A stretch of 64,000 bases of DNA from Pseudosulfitobacter sp. DSM 107133 (GCF_022788695.1 NZ_CP085154.1:186001-250000); one strand, 5' to 3'. Shown: positions 18,103 through 27,219, counted from the stretch's first letter. Notes: a model not told the origin generated them from the sequence alone. Numbers and translations: made by a program.

Positions 18103-18507
18103 TCAGCTTGCGGCCAATGCGGCGTCCATCAGGCTGCGGATCTTGCGCGCTTCGGGAGCGTTCACCAGACGGGCAACTTCGGTGCCGTTTTTCATCACCA
18201 ACAGGGTCGACCGGCGCGCGACTTTCAGCCGTTCGGCCATGCGCGAGCGGCCATAGGTGTCCCAGTTCACGTCGATGAATTGCAAGCTGCCGTATTTGGG
18301 GTTTTCAGAAATGGCCTGGGCGATCAGCTCTTGTTTGATCTGGCAGGTCAGCGACCAGTTGGTGCGAAAGTTCAGGATCACGACCTGATCGGTCACGCGC
18401 ACTTCATCCCAAAGCGCGGGCGAGAATGTGCGGACCTGAAAGGCAGAGGCCATATGGGGCAGGACGAGGGCGGCAGCGGTGGCGGTTAAAAAAGCGCGGC
18501 GGTTCAT
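18103..18507 (-). CDS. Exported thioredoxin-like protein with degenerate active site
   Basis: The ATG at 18507 follows GGAG by six bases and gives 134 residues. The N-terminus NRRAFLTATAAALVLPHMASA resembles a twin-arginine or Sec signal peptide. The rest has a thioredoxin fold pattern (VVILNFRTNWSLTC, LQFIDVNWDTYG, STLLVMKNGTEVARL). In place of the WCxxC motif it has W-S-L-T-C, so only the second cysteine is kept. It cannot act as an ordinary disulfide oxidoreductase and may be a redox sensor, a monothiol protein or a structural relative. Function unknown. Confidence 0.75.
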   Translation of the reverse strand: MNRRAFLTATAAALVLPHMASAFQVRTFSPALWDEVRVTDQVVILNFRTNWSLTCQIKQELIAQAISENPKYGSLQFIDVNWDTYGRSRMAERLKVARRSTLLVMKNGTEVARLVNAPEARKIRSLMDAALAAS

Positions 18508-18584
18508 CAAAGGCTCCGTTTGAAATACAGGCCCAGTCTAACGGGTGTCGCGCGCGGGTCTCAATGGTTTGCGCGGCGCAGGGG

Positions 18585-19454
18585 TCAGGTTTTTGCGGCG
18601 CGTGACAGTTGTACCGCAAGGATGCCCAACCCGATGATCGCGACGCCCAGAATGTCATGCGCGCCCAGTTTCTCGCCCAGCAAAGCGGCCGCGATGGCCA
18701 CGCCAAAGAACGGATTGAGAAAGTGGAAGGTCGCAGCCTTGACCGCGCCGATGCGCTGGACCAGCGCAAACCAGATGTAAGTGGCCAGCAGGCCGGGGGC
18801 CAGCATGGTGTAAACAAAGGCGACAACCAGTTCCGGTGTCAGGGTCACACGCACGGTTTCGGTCAGCGCCGAAGCAACGGCCAGAAACGCGGCGCCCACG
18901 AACATTTGCAGCCCGACGACCATCATCAGATTGCCGCCCGACGATGCCCCGCGCATCGACAGCGTGGCCACGGTCAGCGAACCGGCTCCGATCAGGCACA
19001 GGGCCACACCGCGCATGTCCACGCCTGCATCCATCCGCGCCGACATGATGATGATGACGCCGACAATCCCCATCAGCAGCCCGATCATGCCGGCCAACGG
19101 CAACCGGTCGCGAAACACGATCCAGCCCGCTGCGGCCACCATCAGCGGCATGGTCGAGGCGATGATCGACGCCAGCGAGGCTTGTACGGTCTGCATCGCG
19201 AAAAAGTTCAGGCCCAGATAGATGGCGTTCTGGCACAGTCCAAACACAAAGGTTGCCCGCCATTGGTCGCGCGTCAGGTTCCAGCTTTGGCCCATCATAC
19301 GCGCAAGGGCGACGCCGATCATGCCGGTCAGAAAGAACCGCAATGACAACGAGGCCAGCGGCGATGCATCGGCCACGATGATCCGTGCCGAGGTAAAGGC
19401 CGACGACCAGATCAGGGCAAAGATGACGCCCATAAAGATTGCTTTGATGTCCAT
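18585..19454 (-). CDS. EamA-family (DMT superfamily) transporter
   Basis: Taking the ATG at 19454 gives 289 residues with about ten hydrophobic helices arranged as two EamA repeats. The first repeat starts at MGVIFALIWSSAFTSARI. The second ends with ATYIWFALVQRIGAVKAATFHFLNPFFGVAIAAALLGEKLG, shown here only to mark the conserved PFFGV and GE motif. The family exports metabolites or amino acids across the inner membrane; the substrate is unknown. An in-frame ATG at 19511 would add 19 residues without membrane character. The gene stands alone on the minus strand. Confidence 0.85.
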   Translation of the reverse strand: MDIKAIFMGVIFALIWSSAFTSARIIVADASPLASLSLRFFLTGMIGVALARMMGQSWNLTRDQWRATFVFGLCQNAIYLGLNFFAMQTVQASLASIIASTMPLMVAAAGWIVFRDRLPLAGMIGLLMGIVGVIIIMSARMDAGVDMRGVALCLIGAGSLTVATLSMRGASSGGNLMMVVGLQMFVGAAFLAVASALTETVRVTLTPELVVAFVYTMLAPGLLATYIWFALVQRIGAVKAATFHFLNPFFGVAIAAALLGEKLGAHDILGVAIIGLGILAVQLSRAAKT

Positions 19455-19577
19455 GTCGGTAGGGCGTCCTGAGGTTGCCGGATCTGGCGACCTTTTCGCA
19501 ATTGGTGCCAAGGGGCAAGGTGCTGGCAGGATAATGCAGCCGGATCGGCCGCGCGCAGGGCGTCATCCCGAAACAAC

Positions 19578-19603
19578 AAAGGGCCGCCCCAGGGCGACCC
19601 TTT
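19578..19603 (-). terminator. Intrinsic terminator of the HU gene
   Basis: On the minus strand AAAGGGTCGCCC pairs with GGGCGGCCCTTT around a two-base loop, followed by GTTGTTTC. It lies 24 bases beyond the HU stop. Confidence 0.7.
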
Positions 19604-19627
19604 GCATAACTCAAGTCACAGACAAGG

Positions 19628-19915
19628 TTAGCCGTTCACGCTGTCTTTCAGCGCTTTGGCGATTGTCATTTTGACAACCTTGTCGGCTTCTTTCTTGAAC
19701 TGCTCGCCGGTGGCAGGGTTGCGCACCATGCGCTCGGGGCGCTCGCGGCAATAGATTTTGCCAACGCCGGGCAGGGTAACGGCACCGCCGCCGGACACTT
19801 CACGAGTGATCAGCGCGCAAACTGCATCCAGCGCTGCGCCTGCGGATTTCTTGTCTGTCCCCATGTCCTCGGCCAGTGCGGCGACGAGTTGGGTCTTTGT
19901 CATTGGTTTTGCCAT
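19628..19915 (-). CDS. hup: HU-family nucleoid protein
   Basis: A 95-residue histone-like protein of the HU/IHF family that bends and compacts DNA. MTKTQLVAALAEDMGTDKKSAG forms the N-terminal helices. The beta-arm carries the GVGKIYCRERPERMVRNPATGE region with the Arg-Asn-Pro tip that intercalates into the minor groove. It is followed by a clear terminator and is probably monocistronic. IHF subunits differ in their N-terminal signature, so HU is preferred. Confidence 0.93.
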   Translation of the reverse strand: MAKPMTKTQLVAALAEDMGTDKKSAGAALDAVCALITREVSGGGAVTLPGVGKIYCRERPERMVRNPATGEQFKKEADKVVKMTIAKALKDSVNG

Positions 19916-20066
19916 TTTATGGTCTCCTTCGTCCGCCCGAATTATAGGGCCTCACGCCCGTAGAGTAACGGAATGTTGTATATGAACACAACGAATAGTG
20001 GTCCAAGACAAGCGGTAATCGTTCATTTTCCGCTTATTCCTGCCGATTTTTCTAAGATTTTGCCGA

Positions 20067-21530
20067 TCAGAGGAAGGCCGTCTCGTCAAAAGACCGCAAT
20101 TTCCGGCTGTGGATACGTTCCAGTGGCATCTTGCGCAACCGCTCCATGGCGCGAATTCCGATCATCAGATGGCGTTGCACCTGCGTGGTATAGAACTCTG
20201 ACGCCATGCCGGGCAGCTTCAATTCGCCGTGCAATGGCTTGTCAGAGACGCACAGCAAGGTGCCATATGGCACGCGGAACCGGTAACCGTTGGCGGCAAT
20301 CGTGGCGCTTTCCATGTCCAACGCGACCGCGCGCGATTGCGACAGGCGGGCGACGGGGCCGGACTGGTCGCGCAGTTCCCAGTTCCGGTTGTCGATGGTG
20401 GCGACAGTGCCCGTTCGCATGATCCGCTTCAGGTCGAATCCTTCCAGCGCCGTCACCTCGCCCACCGCTTGTTCCAGCGCGATCTGGATTTCAGCCAGTG
20501 CGGGGATCGGAATCCACACTGGCAGGTCGTCGTCCAGAACGTGATCTTCGCGCAGATAGGCGTGGGCCAGCACAAAGTCGCCCAAGGCCTGCGAATTGCG
20601 CAGGCCGGCACAGTGTCCGACCATCAGCCACGCGTGGGGGCGCAGCACCGCGATATGGTCGGTTGCGGTTTTGGCGTTGGACGGACCGATGCCGATGTTC
20701 ACCAGCGTGATGCCGCTGCCGTCCTTCCGCTTGAGGTGGTAGGTCGGCATTTGCGGCATCTTCACCGGCTCTGTCAGCGGCTGGTCACCTGCCGTGATCA
20801 CCGCGTTGCCGGTCGAGACAAAGGCAGTATAGCCGCTGTCGGGATCATCCAGTTGCGCGCGGGCAAATGCCTCAAACTCCGAGACATAGAACTGGTAGTT
20901 GGTGAACAGCACAAAGTTCTGGAAATGCTCGGGATCGGTGGCGGTGTAATGGGCCAGCCGCGCCAGCGAATAGTCGACACGCTGGGCGGTGAACGGGGCC
21001 AGTGGGCCGACGCCATCCGCCGAGGTGTAGGTGCCGTTCACGATGTCATCGTTGGTGGTCGACAGGTCCGGCACGTCAAAGACATCGCGCAGGGTAAAGT
21101 CGGCAGCGCCCTGTTGCGGCACCTGAATGGCGGCGTCCGATCCTACGGCAAAATGCACCGGAATCGGGGTGTCCGATGCGCCGATGTGCACCGGCTGCCC
21201 GTGGTGGTCGATCAACAGGCCGATCTGCTGGATCAGATAGTTGCGAAACAGGTCTGGCCGCGTGATCGTTGCTGCATAAATACCGGGTGTTGGAACGTGA
21301 CCAAAGCTGAGACGGGTGTCGACCTGCGCATAGCTCAACGTGGTGACGCGCACCTCGGGATAGAACGCCCGCACGCGCGCGTCGGGGGCGCCTTCGGACA
21401 TCGCGCTCAGGAACTGCGTGCGCAGGAATGTGGTGGCGGCGGTGTACAGCTCTTGCAGGTAATCCACTGCGGCCGTCGCATCGGTAAAGCTGCGTGGGTG
21501 GCCGTCGTCCGGTGTCAGAATGCGGGTCAT
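20067..21530 (-). CDS. amn: AMP nucleosidase
   Basis: The 487-residue enzyme cleaves AMP into adenine and ribose 5-phosphate. Length and content match the long bacterial AMP nucleosidase with an N-terminal AMN domain (YLQELYTAATTFLR onward) and a C-terminal nucleoside phosphorylase-like domain (VGHCAGLRNSQALGDFVLAHAYLRED and VALDMESATIAANGYRFRVPYG). DMESA is the catalytic purine-binding segment. Its ATG overlaps the stop of ade by four bases. The pair can therefore turn AMP into hypoxanthine, ammonia and ribose phosphate. Confidence 0.95.
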   Translation of the reverse strand: MTRILTPDDGHPRSFTDATAAVDYLQELYTAATTFLRTQFLSAMSEGAPDARVRAFYPEVRVTTLSYAQVDTRLSFGHVPTPGIYAATITRPDLFRNYLIQQIGLLIDHHGQPVHIGASDTPIPVHFAVGSDAAIQVPQQGAADFTLRDVFDVPDLSTTNDDIVNGTYTSADGVGPLAPFTAQRVDYSLARLAHYTATDPEHFQNFVLFTNYQFYVSEFEAFARAQLDDPDSGYTAFVSTGNAVITAGDQPLTEPVKMPQMPTYHLKRKDGSGITLVNIGIGPSNAKTATDHIAVLRPHAWLMVGHCAGLRNSQALGDFVLAHAYLREDHVLDDDLPVWIPIPALAEIQIALEQAVGEVTALEGFDLKRIMRTGTVATIDNRNWELRDQSGPVARLSQSRAVALDMESATIAANGYRFRVPYGTLLCVSDKPLHGELKLPGMASEFYTTQVQRHLMIGIRAMERLRKMPLERIHSRKLRSFDETAFL

Positions 21531-23329
21531 GTATGTGTCTCTATCACGGGCTTGAATTCAAAGGTACGCACATCGACCAGGCCAAGGTCCGAGATGCGCA
21601 GTTCGGGGATCACCACCAGCGCCAGCAGCGAATGCTGCATATAGGCGTTGTTCAGCGTGCAGCCGCAGGCACGCATGGCCTCCATCATCGCATCGGCCTT
21701 GGCGGCGACTTCTTGGGCGGGGCTGTCGGACATCAGGCCGGCAATCGGCAGGTTGACCAGCGCCAGTTCCACGCCGTCCTTGAACACGGTGATACCCCCC
21801 CCGACCTCGCGCAAGCGGTTGGCGGCCAGCGCCATGTTGTCGGCGTCAGTGCCCACCACGATCATATGGTGACTGTCATGTGCCACGGTCGAGGCCATCG
21901 CCATCTGACCCTCGTATCCAAACCCTGAGACAAAGGCGTTCACCACACCACCCGTGGCCTGATGCCGTTCGACCAGCGCGATCTGACACACTTCACCCGT
22001 GGCCTGAACCCGACCTTCGGTGACGGGCAATTCGAATTGCAATGCCTTGGTGGGGGCCTGGTTTTCGACCACGCCGATCACGTTGGCAGTGACAGCATTG
22101 GCGCCCTTGGGCGCAGCAATGCGGAAGTCATCCGCACGCAGATCACGCGCCATGTTCACAGTCTGCCGTGCGGTATCGGGCCAGTCGTAATGCGGGCAAT
22201 CAACGCAGATTTCGCCGTTGATAGAGACTGTTTTGCCCCGCGCAATCACATGTTCAATGGGCAGCGTCTTCAGATCCGAGGTCAGGATCACATCCGCCCG
22301 CCGTCCAGGGGTCAACGAGCCGATTTCGCGCTCCAGACCAAAGTGGGTGGCGGTGTTGATCGTCGCCATCTGCAAGGCCACCAGCGGATCACAGCCGCAG
22401 TCGATGGCATGACGCACCACGCGGTTCATGTGTCCGTCATTCACCAGCGTGCCGGAATGGCAATCGTCGGTGCACAGGATCATGTTGCGCGGGTCCAGCC
22501 CTTTTTCGGTGATCGCGGTGATCTGGCTTTGTACATCATACCACGCGCTGCCCAGCCGGATCATCGACCGCATCCCCTGACGCATCCGCGCAATCGCGTC
22601 CGCCTCGCAGGTGCCTTCGTGATCGTCCGCAGGGCCGCCCGCCACATAACCCGCAAAGGCAGGACCCAGATCGGGCGAGGCATAGTGCCCGCCCACGGTC
22701 TTGCCCGCCCGCTGTGTCGCCGCGATCTCGGCCAGCATCTTGGGGTCGGCGTTGCTGACACCGGGAAAGTTCATCATTTCACCCAGACCGATGATGCCGG
22801 GCCACGCCATCGCCTCGGCCACGTCCTCGGGCGAGATTTCAAAGCCGGTGGTTTCCATGCCGGGCGCGCTGGGCGCGCAGCTGGGCATTTGGGTAAAGAT
22901 GTTCACCGGCTGCAACAGCGCCTCGTCATGCATCATCCGCACGCCGTCCAGCCCCAGCACGTTGGCGATCTCGTGCGGATCGGTGAACATGCTGGTCGTG
23001 CCGTGCGGAATGACCGCGCGGGCGAATTCCGCAGGCGTCAGCATACCGCTTTCGATGTGCATATGCGCGTCACACAGACCGGGGATCATGTAGCGGCCCT
23101 GTGCCTCGATCACCTCGGTGTCGGGCCCGGTGCAATAGCTGGCGTCGGGCACCACACAGGCGATGCGGCCGTGGGTGATGGCGATGTCATGACCATCCAG
23201 CACCTCGCGGGTGTGGACGTTGACCCATTTGCCACCCTTGATGACGGTCTGCGCAGGGGTGCGGCCCGTGGCCACGGCGATCAGGTCGGCGGCCACATCG
23301 GGCCACGAGGGGAAGGGGATATGTTCCAT
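21527..23329 (-). CDS. ade: Adenine deaminase
   Basis: The ATG at 23329 gives 600 residues, the usual length for the Ade-type amidohydrolase that converts adenine into hypoxanthine and ammonia. Metal-site motifs are DAHMHIESGML and HGTTSMFTDPHEIANVLG. ILCTDDCHSG lies in the second half, and there is a C-terminal Ade domain (VAHDSHHMIVVGTDADNM). The frame is open further upstream but has no family content there. It is first in a two-gene operon with amn. The 87-base gap to the divergent arsC gene holds its promoter. Confidence 0.95.
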   Translation of the reverse strand: MEHIPFPSWPDVAADLIAVATGRTPAQTVIKGGKWVNVHTREVLDGHDIAITHGRIACVVPDASYCTGPDTEVIEAQGRYMIPGLCDAHMHIESGMLTPAEFARAVIPHGTTSMFTDPHEIANVLGLDGVRMMHDEALLQPVNIFTQMPSCAPSAPGMETTGFEISPEDVAEAMAWPGIIGLGEMMNFPGVSNADPKMLAEIAATQRAGKTVGGHYASPDLGPAFAGYVAGGPADDHEGTCEADAIARMRQGMRSMIRLGSAWYDVQSQITAITEKGLDPRNMILCTDDCHSGTLVNDGHMNRVVRHAIDCGCDPLVALQMATINTATHFGLEREIGSLTPGRRADVILTSDLKTLPIEHVIARGKTVSINGEICVDCPHYDWPDTARQTVNMARDLRADDFRIAAPKGANAVTANVIGVVENQAPTKALQFELPVTEGRVQATGEVCQIALVERHQATGGVVNAFVSGFGYEGQMAMASTVAHDSHHMIVVGTDADNMALAANRLREVGGGITVFKDGVELALVNLPIAGLMSDSPAQEVAAKADAMMEAMRACGCTLNNAYMQHSLLALVVIPELRISDLGLVDVRTFEFKPVIETHT

Positions 23330-23416
23330 GCCCCATTTGTTCCAAAGTCGCTGGCGGGTGCAAGGGGCTGTCTGCGCATTCTTGAAAACGTCATGAAACT
23401 GCGGCAAGGGCTGTGC

Positions 23417-23842
23417 ATGGATATTGTCATCTTTCACAACCCCGCCTGTGGCACCTCGCGCAATGTGGTGCAGATTGTTCGTGACGCGGGCTATGATCCG
23501 ACCGTCATCGAATATCTTGATGCCGGATGGACCCGCTCGCAGCTTTTGGTGTTGTTCGCGGCTGCAGGGATGACACCGCGTGATGCGTTGCGCGTTTCCA
23601 AATCTCCGGCGGCTGAATTGGGGCTGCTTGAGGACGGGGTCAGCGATGATGCGCTGCTGGATGCAATGGTCGCCCATCCGATCCTTGTGAACCGTCCCGT
23701 CGTGGCCTGCGTACAGGGGGTGCGGCTGTGCCGACCGTCGGGCGCTGTGCTGGACCTGCTACCCGAATGGCCGCCCGCACCCTACGTCAAGGAAAACGGA
23801 GATCTGTTGATTGATGCCGATGGCAACCGTTTGCCGGAATGA
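23417..23842 (+). CDS. arsC: Arsenate reductase, glutaredoxin-linked type
   Basis: A 141-residue ArsC-family protein. The start at 23417 has AAGG seven bases upstream. The catalytic loop is HNPACGTSRNV with Cys11. The C-terminal NRPVVACVQGVRLCRPSG region matches the ArsC basic pocket, although its arginines are not in the classic RxxR spacing. Plasmid-type enzymes reduce arsenate to arsenite using glutaredoxin. Chromosomal relatives such as YffB may have other roles. No arsenite pump or ArsR repressor is adjacent, which makes an arsenic role less certain. Confidence 0.85.
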   Translation: MDIVIFHNPACGTSRNVVQIVRDAGYDPTVIEYLDAGWTRSQLLVLFAAAGMTPRDALRVSKSPAAELGLLEDGVSDDALLDAMVAHPILVNRPVVACVQGVRLCRPSGAVLDLLPEWPPAPYVKENGDLLIDADGNRLPE

Positions 23843-23877
23843 CTTGACGATACGCACCAGTTTGGCAACGGTGCGGC

Positions 23878-24300
23878 ATGGATTATGAAACGATTTCCCC
23901 CGACTCTTTTGGCCGCACTCTGCGGGGCATGGGCCTGAACCTTCTGGTGCGCAATGTCCGCGCGCATGTTGCCTTTTTAGAGACTGTTTTTGACATGTCT
24001 GCGCATCGTGTGTCGGATGATTTCGCAATCATGGTTTATGGCGACCAGCTGTTCCAGCTGCACAGCGATGGCACCTATGGCACCCATCCGCTTTTGGGTC
24101 TGTTGCCCGAAAATCCACCACGGGGGGCGGGACTGGAAATCAGGCTGTATGAAACCGACCCGGACGTGGCTACGCAGCGCGCGGAAGCGGCTGGCGGCAC
24201 CATCCTGCAAGAACCGATGGACAAGCCGCATGGCCTGCGCGAGGCCAGCATCCTGTGCGCCGATGGCTATGTCTGGGCGCCGTCGCGCCCCAAATCATAG
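23878..24300 (+). CDS. VOC-family (glyoxalase/bleomycin-resistance fold) protein
   Basis: A 140-residue protein with a single glyoxalase-like fold: MGLNLLVRNVRAHVAFLETVF, FAIMVYGDQLFQLHSD, LEIRLYETDPDVATQRAEAAGG and a closing DGYVWAPSRP strand. The family includes dioxygenases, glyoxalase I and antibiotic-binding proteins. The substrate cannot be read from the sequence. It may be co-transcribed with arsC, with 35 bases between them. Its 3' end overlaps the convergent LysR gene by 34 bases. Confidence 0.8.
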   Translation: MDYETISPDSFGRTLRGMGLNLLVRNVRAHVAFLETVFDMSAHRVSDDFAIMVYGDQLFQLHSDGTYGTHPLLGLLPENPPRGAGLEIRLYETDPDVATQRAEAAGGTILQEPMDKPHGLREASILCADGYVWAPSRPKS

Positions 24301-25187
24301 CCTGCTGCCGGATAATCTGCGGCCATTTCCTCTTTGATCCATCTGGCAAAGGCGCGGGCCTGAGGGTTGTCTTCGGCCTGTGGGCCCACGGACAGATAGT
24401 AAGCCTCTTGCATCTGGGCGGACCCCGCAAAGGGGCGTACCAGACGGCCCGCCGCAATCGCATGGCGTGCAGCGCAATCATGGGTCATCGCCAGCCCCGC
24501 GCCAGCCTCGGCAGCGGCCATTGCGGTGGCCAGAACCTGCGTATGGGTAACGCGCGGAACCGGGACCGGAGGCAGGCCAACACCCTCGGCCCATGCGTCC
24601 CAGGTGGTCAGCATCGCGGTGCAATAGTACAGGCGGTGGCGGGCAATATCGGCCAGTGAAACCTGATAGTCGGACGCACAGACGGGATAGAACCTGTCCC
24701 AGGTCAACCGCTCGGCTGGACGATCGCGGGCGGGGGCCATCAGAAAGCGGATTTCGATATCTGCCATGTCGCCCCGCTCCATCGGATCCCAGATGGCAGT
24801 GTTGATCTGCAAATGCAGATCGGGATGGCGGGCGTACAGGCGCGGCAGGCGCGGTGCCAGCCAGCAGGTCGCAAAGGTCAGGTTGCACTGTACCTTCAGG
24901 GCATCCCGCGCATCGCCATCGACCAGCATCCGCGTGCCCCGGCTGAGCGTCTGAAAGGCGTCGCGCACAACGGGCAGGTAATTCAGCCCCGTCACCGTCA
25001 GTTCCAGCGCCCGTGGGCGGCGGTAAAACAGCGGCTGTCCCAGATAGCCCTCAAGCGATTTGATCTGCTGGCTGACCGCGCTTTGCGTCATGTTCAGCTC
25101 CCCCGCCGCTGCGGTGAACGACAGATGCCGCGCCGCCGCCTCGAAGGCGCGCAGCTGGTTCAGCGGGGGCAGGGCGCGGGTATTCAT
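24267..25187 (-). CDS. LysR-family transcriptional regulator (GcvA-like)
   Basis: The 306-residue protein begins PPLNQLRAFEAAARHLSFTAAAGELNMTQSAVSQQIKSLE (given only to locate the wHTH at about residues 8-48), typical of the GcvA/AmpR subgroup. A periplasmic-binding-protein-like effector domain follows from about residue 90. It is divergent from the CoA-thioester operon that starts at 25293. The 105-base gap holds a perfect inverted repeat. Such placement usually means direct control of the divergent operon with its substrate or an intermediate as effector. Its 3' end overlaps the VOC gene. Confidence 0.9.
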   Translation of the reverse strand: MNTRALPPLNQLRAFEAAARHLSFTAAAGELNMTQSAVSQQIKSLEGYLGQPLFYRRPRALELTVTGLNYLPVVRDAFQTLSRGTRMLVDGDARDALKVQCNLTFATCWLAPRLPRLYARHPDLHLQINTAIWDPMERGDMADIEIRFLMAPARDRPAERLTWDRFYPVCASDYQVSLADIARHRLYYCTAMLTTWDAWAEGVGLPPVPVPRVTHTQVLATAMAAAEAGAGLAMTHDCAARHAIAAGRLVRPFAGSAQMQEAYYLSVGPQAEDNPQARAFARWIKEEMAADYPAAGYDLGRDGAQT

Positions 25188-25201
25188 AAATCAGTCATTA
25201 G

Positions 25202-25217
25202 CATTGCTTATGCAATG
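25202..25217. promoter_or_regulatory. Candidate LysR operator
   Basis: CATTGC-TTAT-GCAATG is a perfect inverted repeat with a four-base spacer, in the 105-base gap between the LysR gene and the operon. Its dyad form suits LysR regulators. It lies 15-30 bases upstream of the regulator's own start, so it could also serve autoregulation. Confidence 0.55.
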
Positions 25218-25292
25218 GCGACAGTTTTTTCGTTGGCTATCCGGTCCCGCCCTCGCCACCATACGCAAAAGCCACAACCGGAGAGCTGACCC

Positions 25293-26045
25293 ATGTCCGT
25301 CACCCAGATCCGCCCCAATATGGACCACATGCAGGAGCGCGTGGACCTCGCCGCCGCCTTTCGCTGGACCGCGCGGCTGAACCTGCACGAAGCGGTGGCA
25401 AACCATTTTTCGCTGGCAGTGAACGACGACGGGACAAAGTTTCTGATGAACCCCAACCAGATGCATTTCTCGCGGATCAAGGCGTCGGACCTGATCGAGA
25501 TGGATGCGAATGACCCGGACAGTATGGTCGGCGTCGACGCGGACCCGACCGCCTGGGGCCTGCACGGCGGCATCCACCGTCATTGCCCGCACGCACGCTG
25601 CGCGATGCACGTCCATTCGATCCACGCCACGGTGCTGGCATCATTGGCCGACAGCCGTCTGCCGCCCATCGATCAGAACTGTGCCACCTTCTTCAACCGC
25701 TATGTGATCGATGACGGCTATAACGGGCTGGCCTTCGAGGACGAGGGCGAACGCTGTGCGCGGCTGTTCGATGATCCGAAGAAAAAGGTCATGATCATGG
25801 GCAACCACGGTGTGATGATCATTGGCGATACGGTCGCAGAAACCTTTAACAGGCTCTATTATTTCGAACGCGCGGCCGAGACATATATCCGCGCGCTGCA
25901 AACCGGACAGCCCTTGCGGGTGCTGTCGGACGAGGTCGCGGAAAAGACTGCACAAGAGGTCGAAGACTATCCCGAGCAGGACTTGCGCCATCTGGCCGAG
26001 CTGAAAGCCATCCTTGACGAAGAAGGCTCGAACTACGCGAGCTGA
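25293..26045 (+). CDS. Class II aldolase/adducin-family protein
   Basis: The 250-residue protein follows a GGAG site. It has the zinc ligands of the family in MHVHSIHAT (His-x-His) and NHGVMIIGD (third histidine), and a RLYYFERAAE helix near the C-terminus. Relatives cleave or decarboxylate sugar phosphates or hydroxy acids, and some have no known substrate. It is first in a tight operon with an acyl-CoA dehydrogenase, an ADP-forming CoA ligase and a CaiD-like hydratase, so it may process a hydroxy- or keto-acid released by that pathway. That role is inference. Confidence 0.85.
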   Translation: MSVTQIRPNMDHMQERVDLAAAFRWTARLNLHEAVANHFSLAVNDDGTKFLMNPNQMHFSRIKASDLIEMDANDPDSMVGVDADPTAWGLHGGIHRHCPHARCAMHVHSIHATVLASLADSRLPPIDQNCATFFNRYVIDDGYNGLAFEDEGERCARLFDDPKKKVMIMGNHGVMIIGDTVAETFNRLYYFERAAETYIRALQTGQPLRVLSDEVAEKTAQEVEDYPEQDLRHLAELKAILDEEGSNYAS

Positions 26046-26058
26046 TAGGAATACACAC

Positions 26059-27219
26059 ATGATTTACGGTCTGACGGACGAGCAGACGATGATTGCGGAC
26101 ACTGTCCGCAGCTTTGTCGAGCACGAGATTTACCCGCACGAGGAGCTGGTCGAGCGCACCGGCGAAGTGCCTGCGGAGATTGCGCAGGAGATCAAGAAAA
26201 AGACACTGGATCTGGGTTTTTACGCCTGCAACTTCCCTGAAAGCGTCGGCTGTGCGGGGCTGAACCACGTTGAATTCGCGCTGGTCGAGCGCGAACTGGG
26301 GCGCGGATCGATGGCGCTCAACCATTTCTTCGGGCGGCCCCAGAATATCCTGATGGCCTGCGAGGGCGAACAGATCGACCGTTACCTAATGCCGGCCGTG
26401 CGCGGCGAGCGCATGGATGCGTTGGCGATGACCGAACCAGGTGCCGGATCGGACGTGCGCGGCATGAAGTGCAACGCGGTGCGCGACGGCGGTGACTGGG
26501 TGGTGAATGGCACCAAACATTTCATCTCGGGCGCGGACCATGCGGATTTCATCATCGTGTTCATCGCCACGGGCGAGGACCAGACGCCAAAAGGCCCTAA
26601 AAAGCGGATTACGGCCTTTTTGGTGGATCGGGGCACGCCGGGGTTCACCATTCGCGATGGCTACAAATCAGTCTCGCATCGCGGTTACAAGAACATGATC
26701 CTTGAGTTTGACGACTGCCGCCTGCCAGACGCGCAGGTGTTGGGCGAGGTGCATGGCGGGTTCGAGGTGATGAACACATGGCTCTATGCCACGCGGATCA
26801 CGGTTGCGACCATGTCCGTGGGCCGTGCGCGGCGGGTGTTTGACTATGCGCTGAACTACGCCGCCGAACGTGAACAGTTCGGGCAGAAGATCGGCAAGTT
26901 TCAGGGCGTGTCCTTTCAACTTGCCGACATGATCACCGAGATTGACGCCGCCGACCTGCTGACACTCGCCAGCGCCGACCGGCTGGACAAGGGGCTGCCT
27001 GCGAACCGCGAGATCGCCTCGGCAAAGCTGTTTGCCAGCGAGATGTTGGGGCGCGTGACGGATGCGGCGATACAGGTGCACGGCGGGATGGGGTTGATGG
27101 ACGACTATCCGCTGGAACGGTTCTGGCGGGATGCGCGGGTCGAACGGATCTGGGACGGGACCAGCGAGATCCAGCGTCACATTATCAGCCGCGAGTTGTT
27201 GCGTGCCCTGGGCGCATAG
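26059..27219 (+). CDS. Acyl-CoA dehydrogenase
   Basis: An ATG at 26059 with AGGA nine bases upstream gives 386 residues. FAD/substrate motifs are MTEPGAGSDV and FISGADHADFIIVF. REQFGQKIGKFQGV and QVHGGMGLMDDYPLERFWRD are also present. At the usual catalytic glutamate position (YEGTS) this protein reads WDGTSEIQ, so an aspartate replaces it. The aspartate is shared with some acyl-CoA dehydrogenase subfamilies and may alter specificity. In this operon it could form the double bond of a CoA ester such as gamma-butyrobetainyl-CoA, by analogy with CaiA. Confidence 0.9.
   Translation: MIYGLTDEQTMIADTVRSFVEHEIYPHEELVERTGEVPAEIAQEIKKKTLDLGFYACNFPESVGCAGLNHVEFALVERELGRGSMALNHFFGRPQNILMACEGEQIDRYLMPAVRGERMDALAMTEPGAGSDVRGMKCNAVRDGGDWVVNGTKHFISGADHADFIIVFIATGEDQTPKGPKKRITAFLVDRGTPGFTIRDGYKSVSHRGYKNMILEFDDCRLPDAQVLGEVHGGFEVMNTWLYATRITVATMSVGRARRVFDYALNYAAEREQFGQKIGKFQGVSFQLADMITEIDAADLLTLASADRLDKGLPANREIASAKLFASEMLGRVTDAAIQVHGGMGLMDDYPLERFWRDARVERIWDGTSEIQRHIISRELLRALGA

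Noticed and set aside
23330..23677. Upstream extension of the adenine deaminase frame
   Set aside because: It crosses the divergent arsC gene and adds about 116 residues not found in the family.
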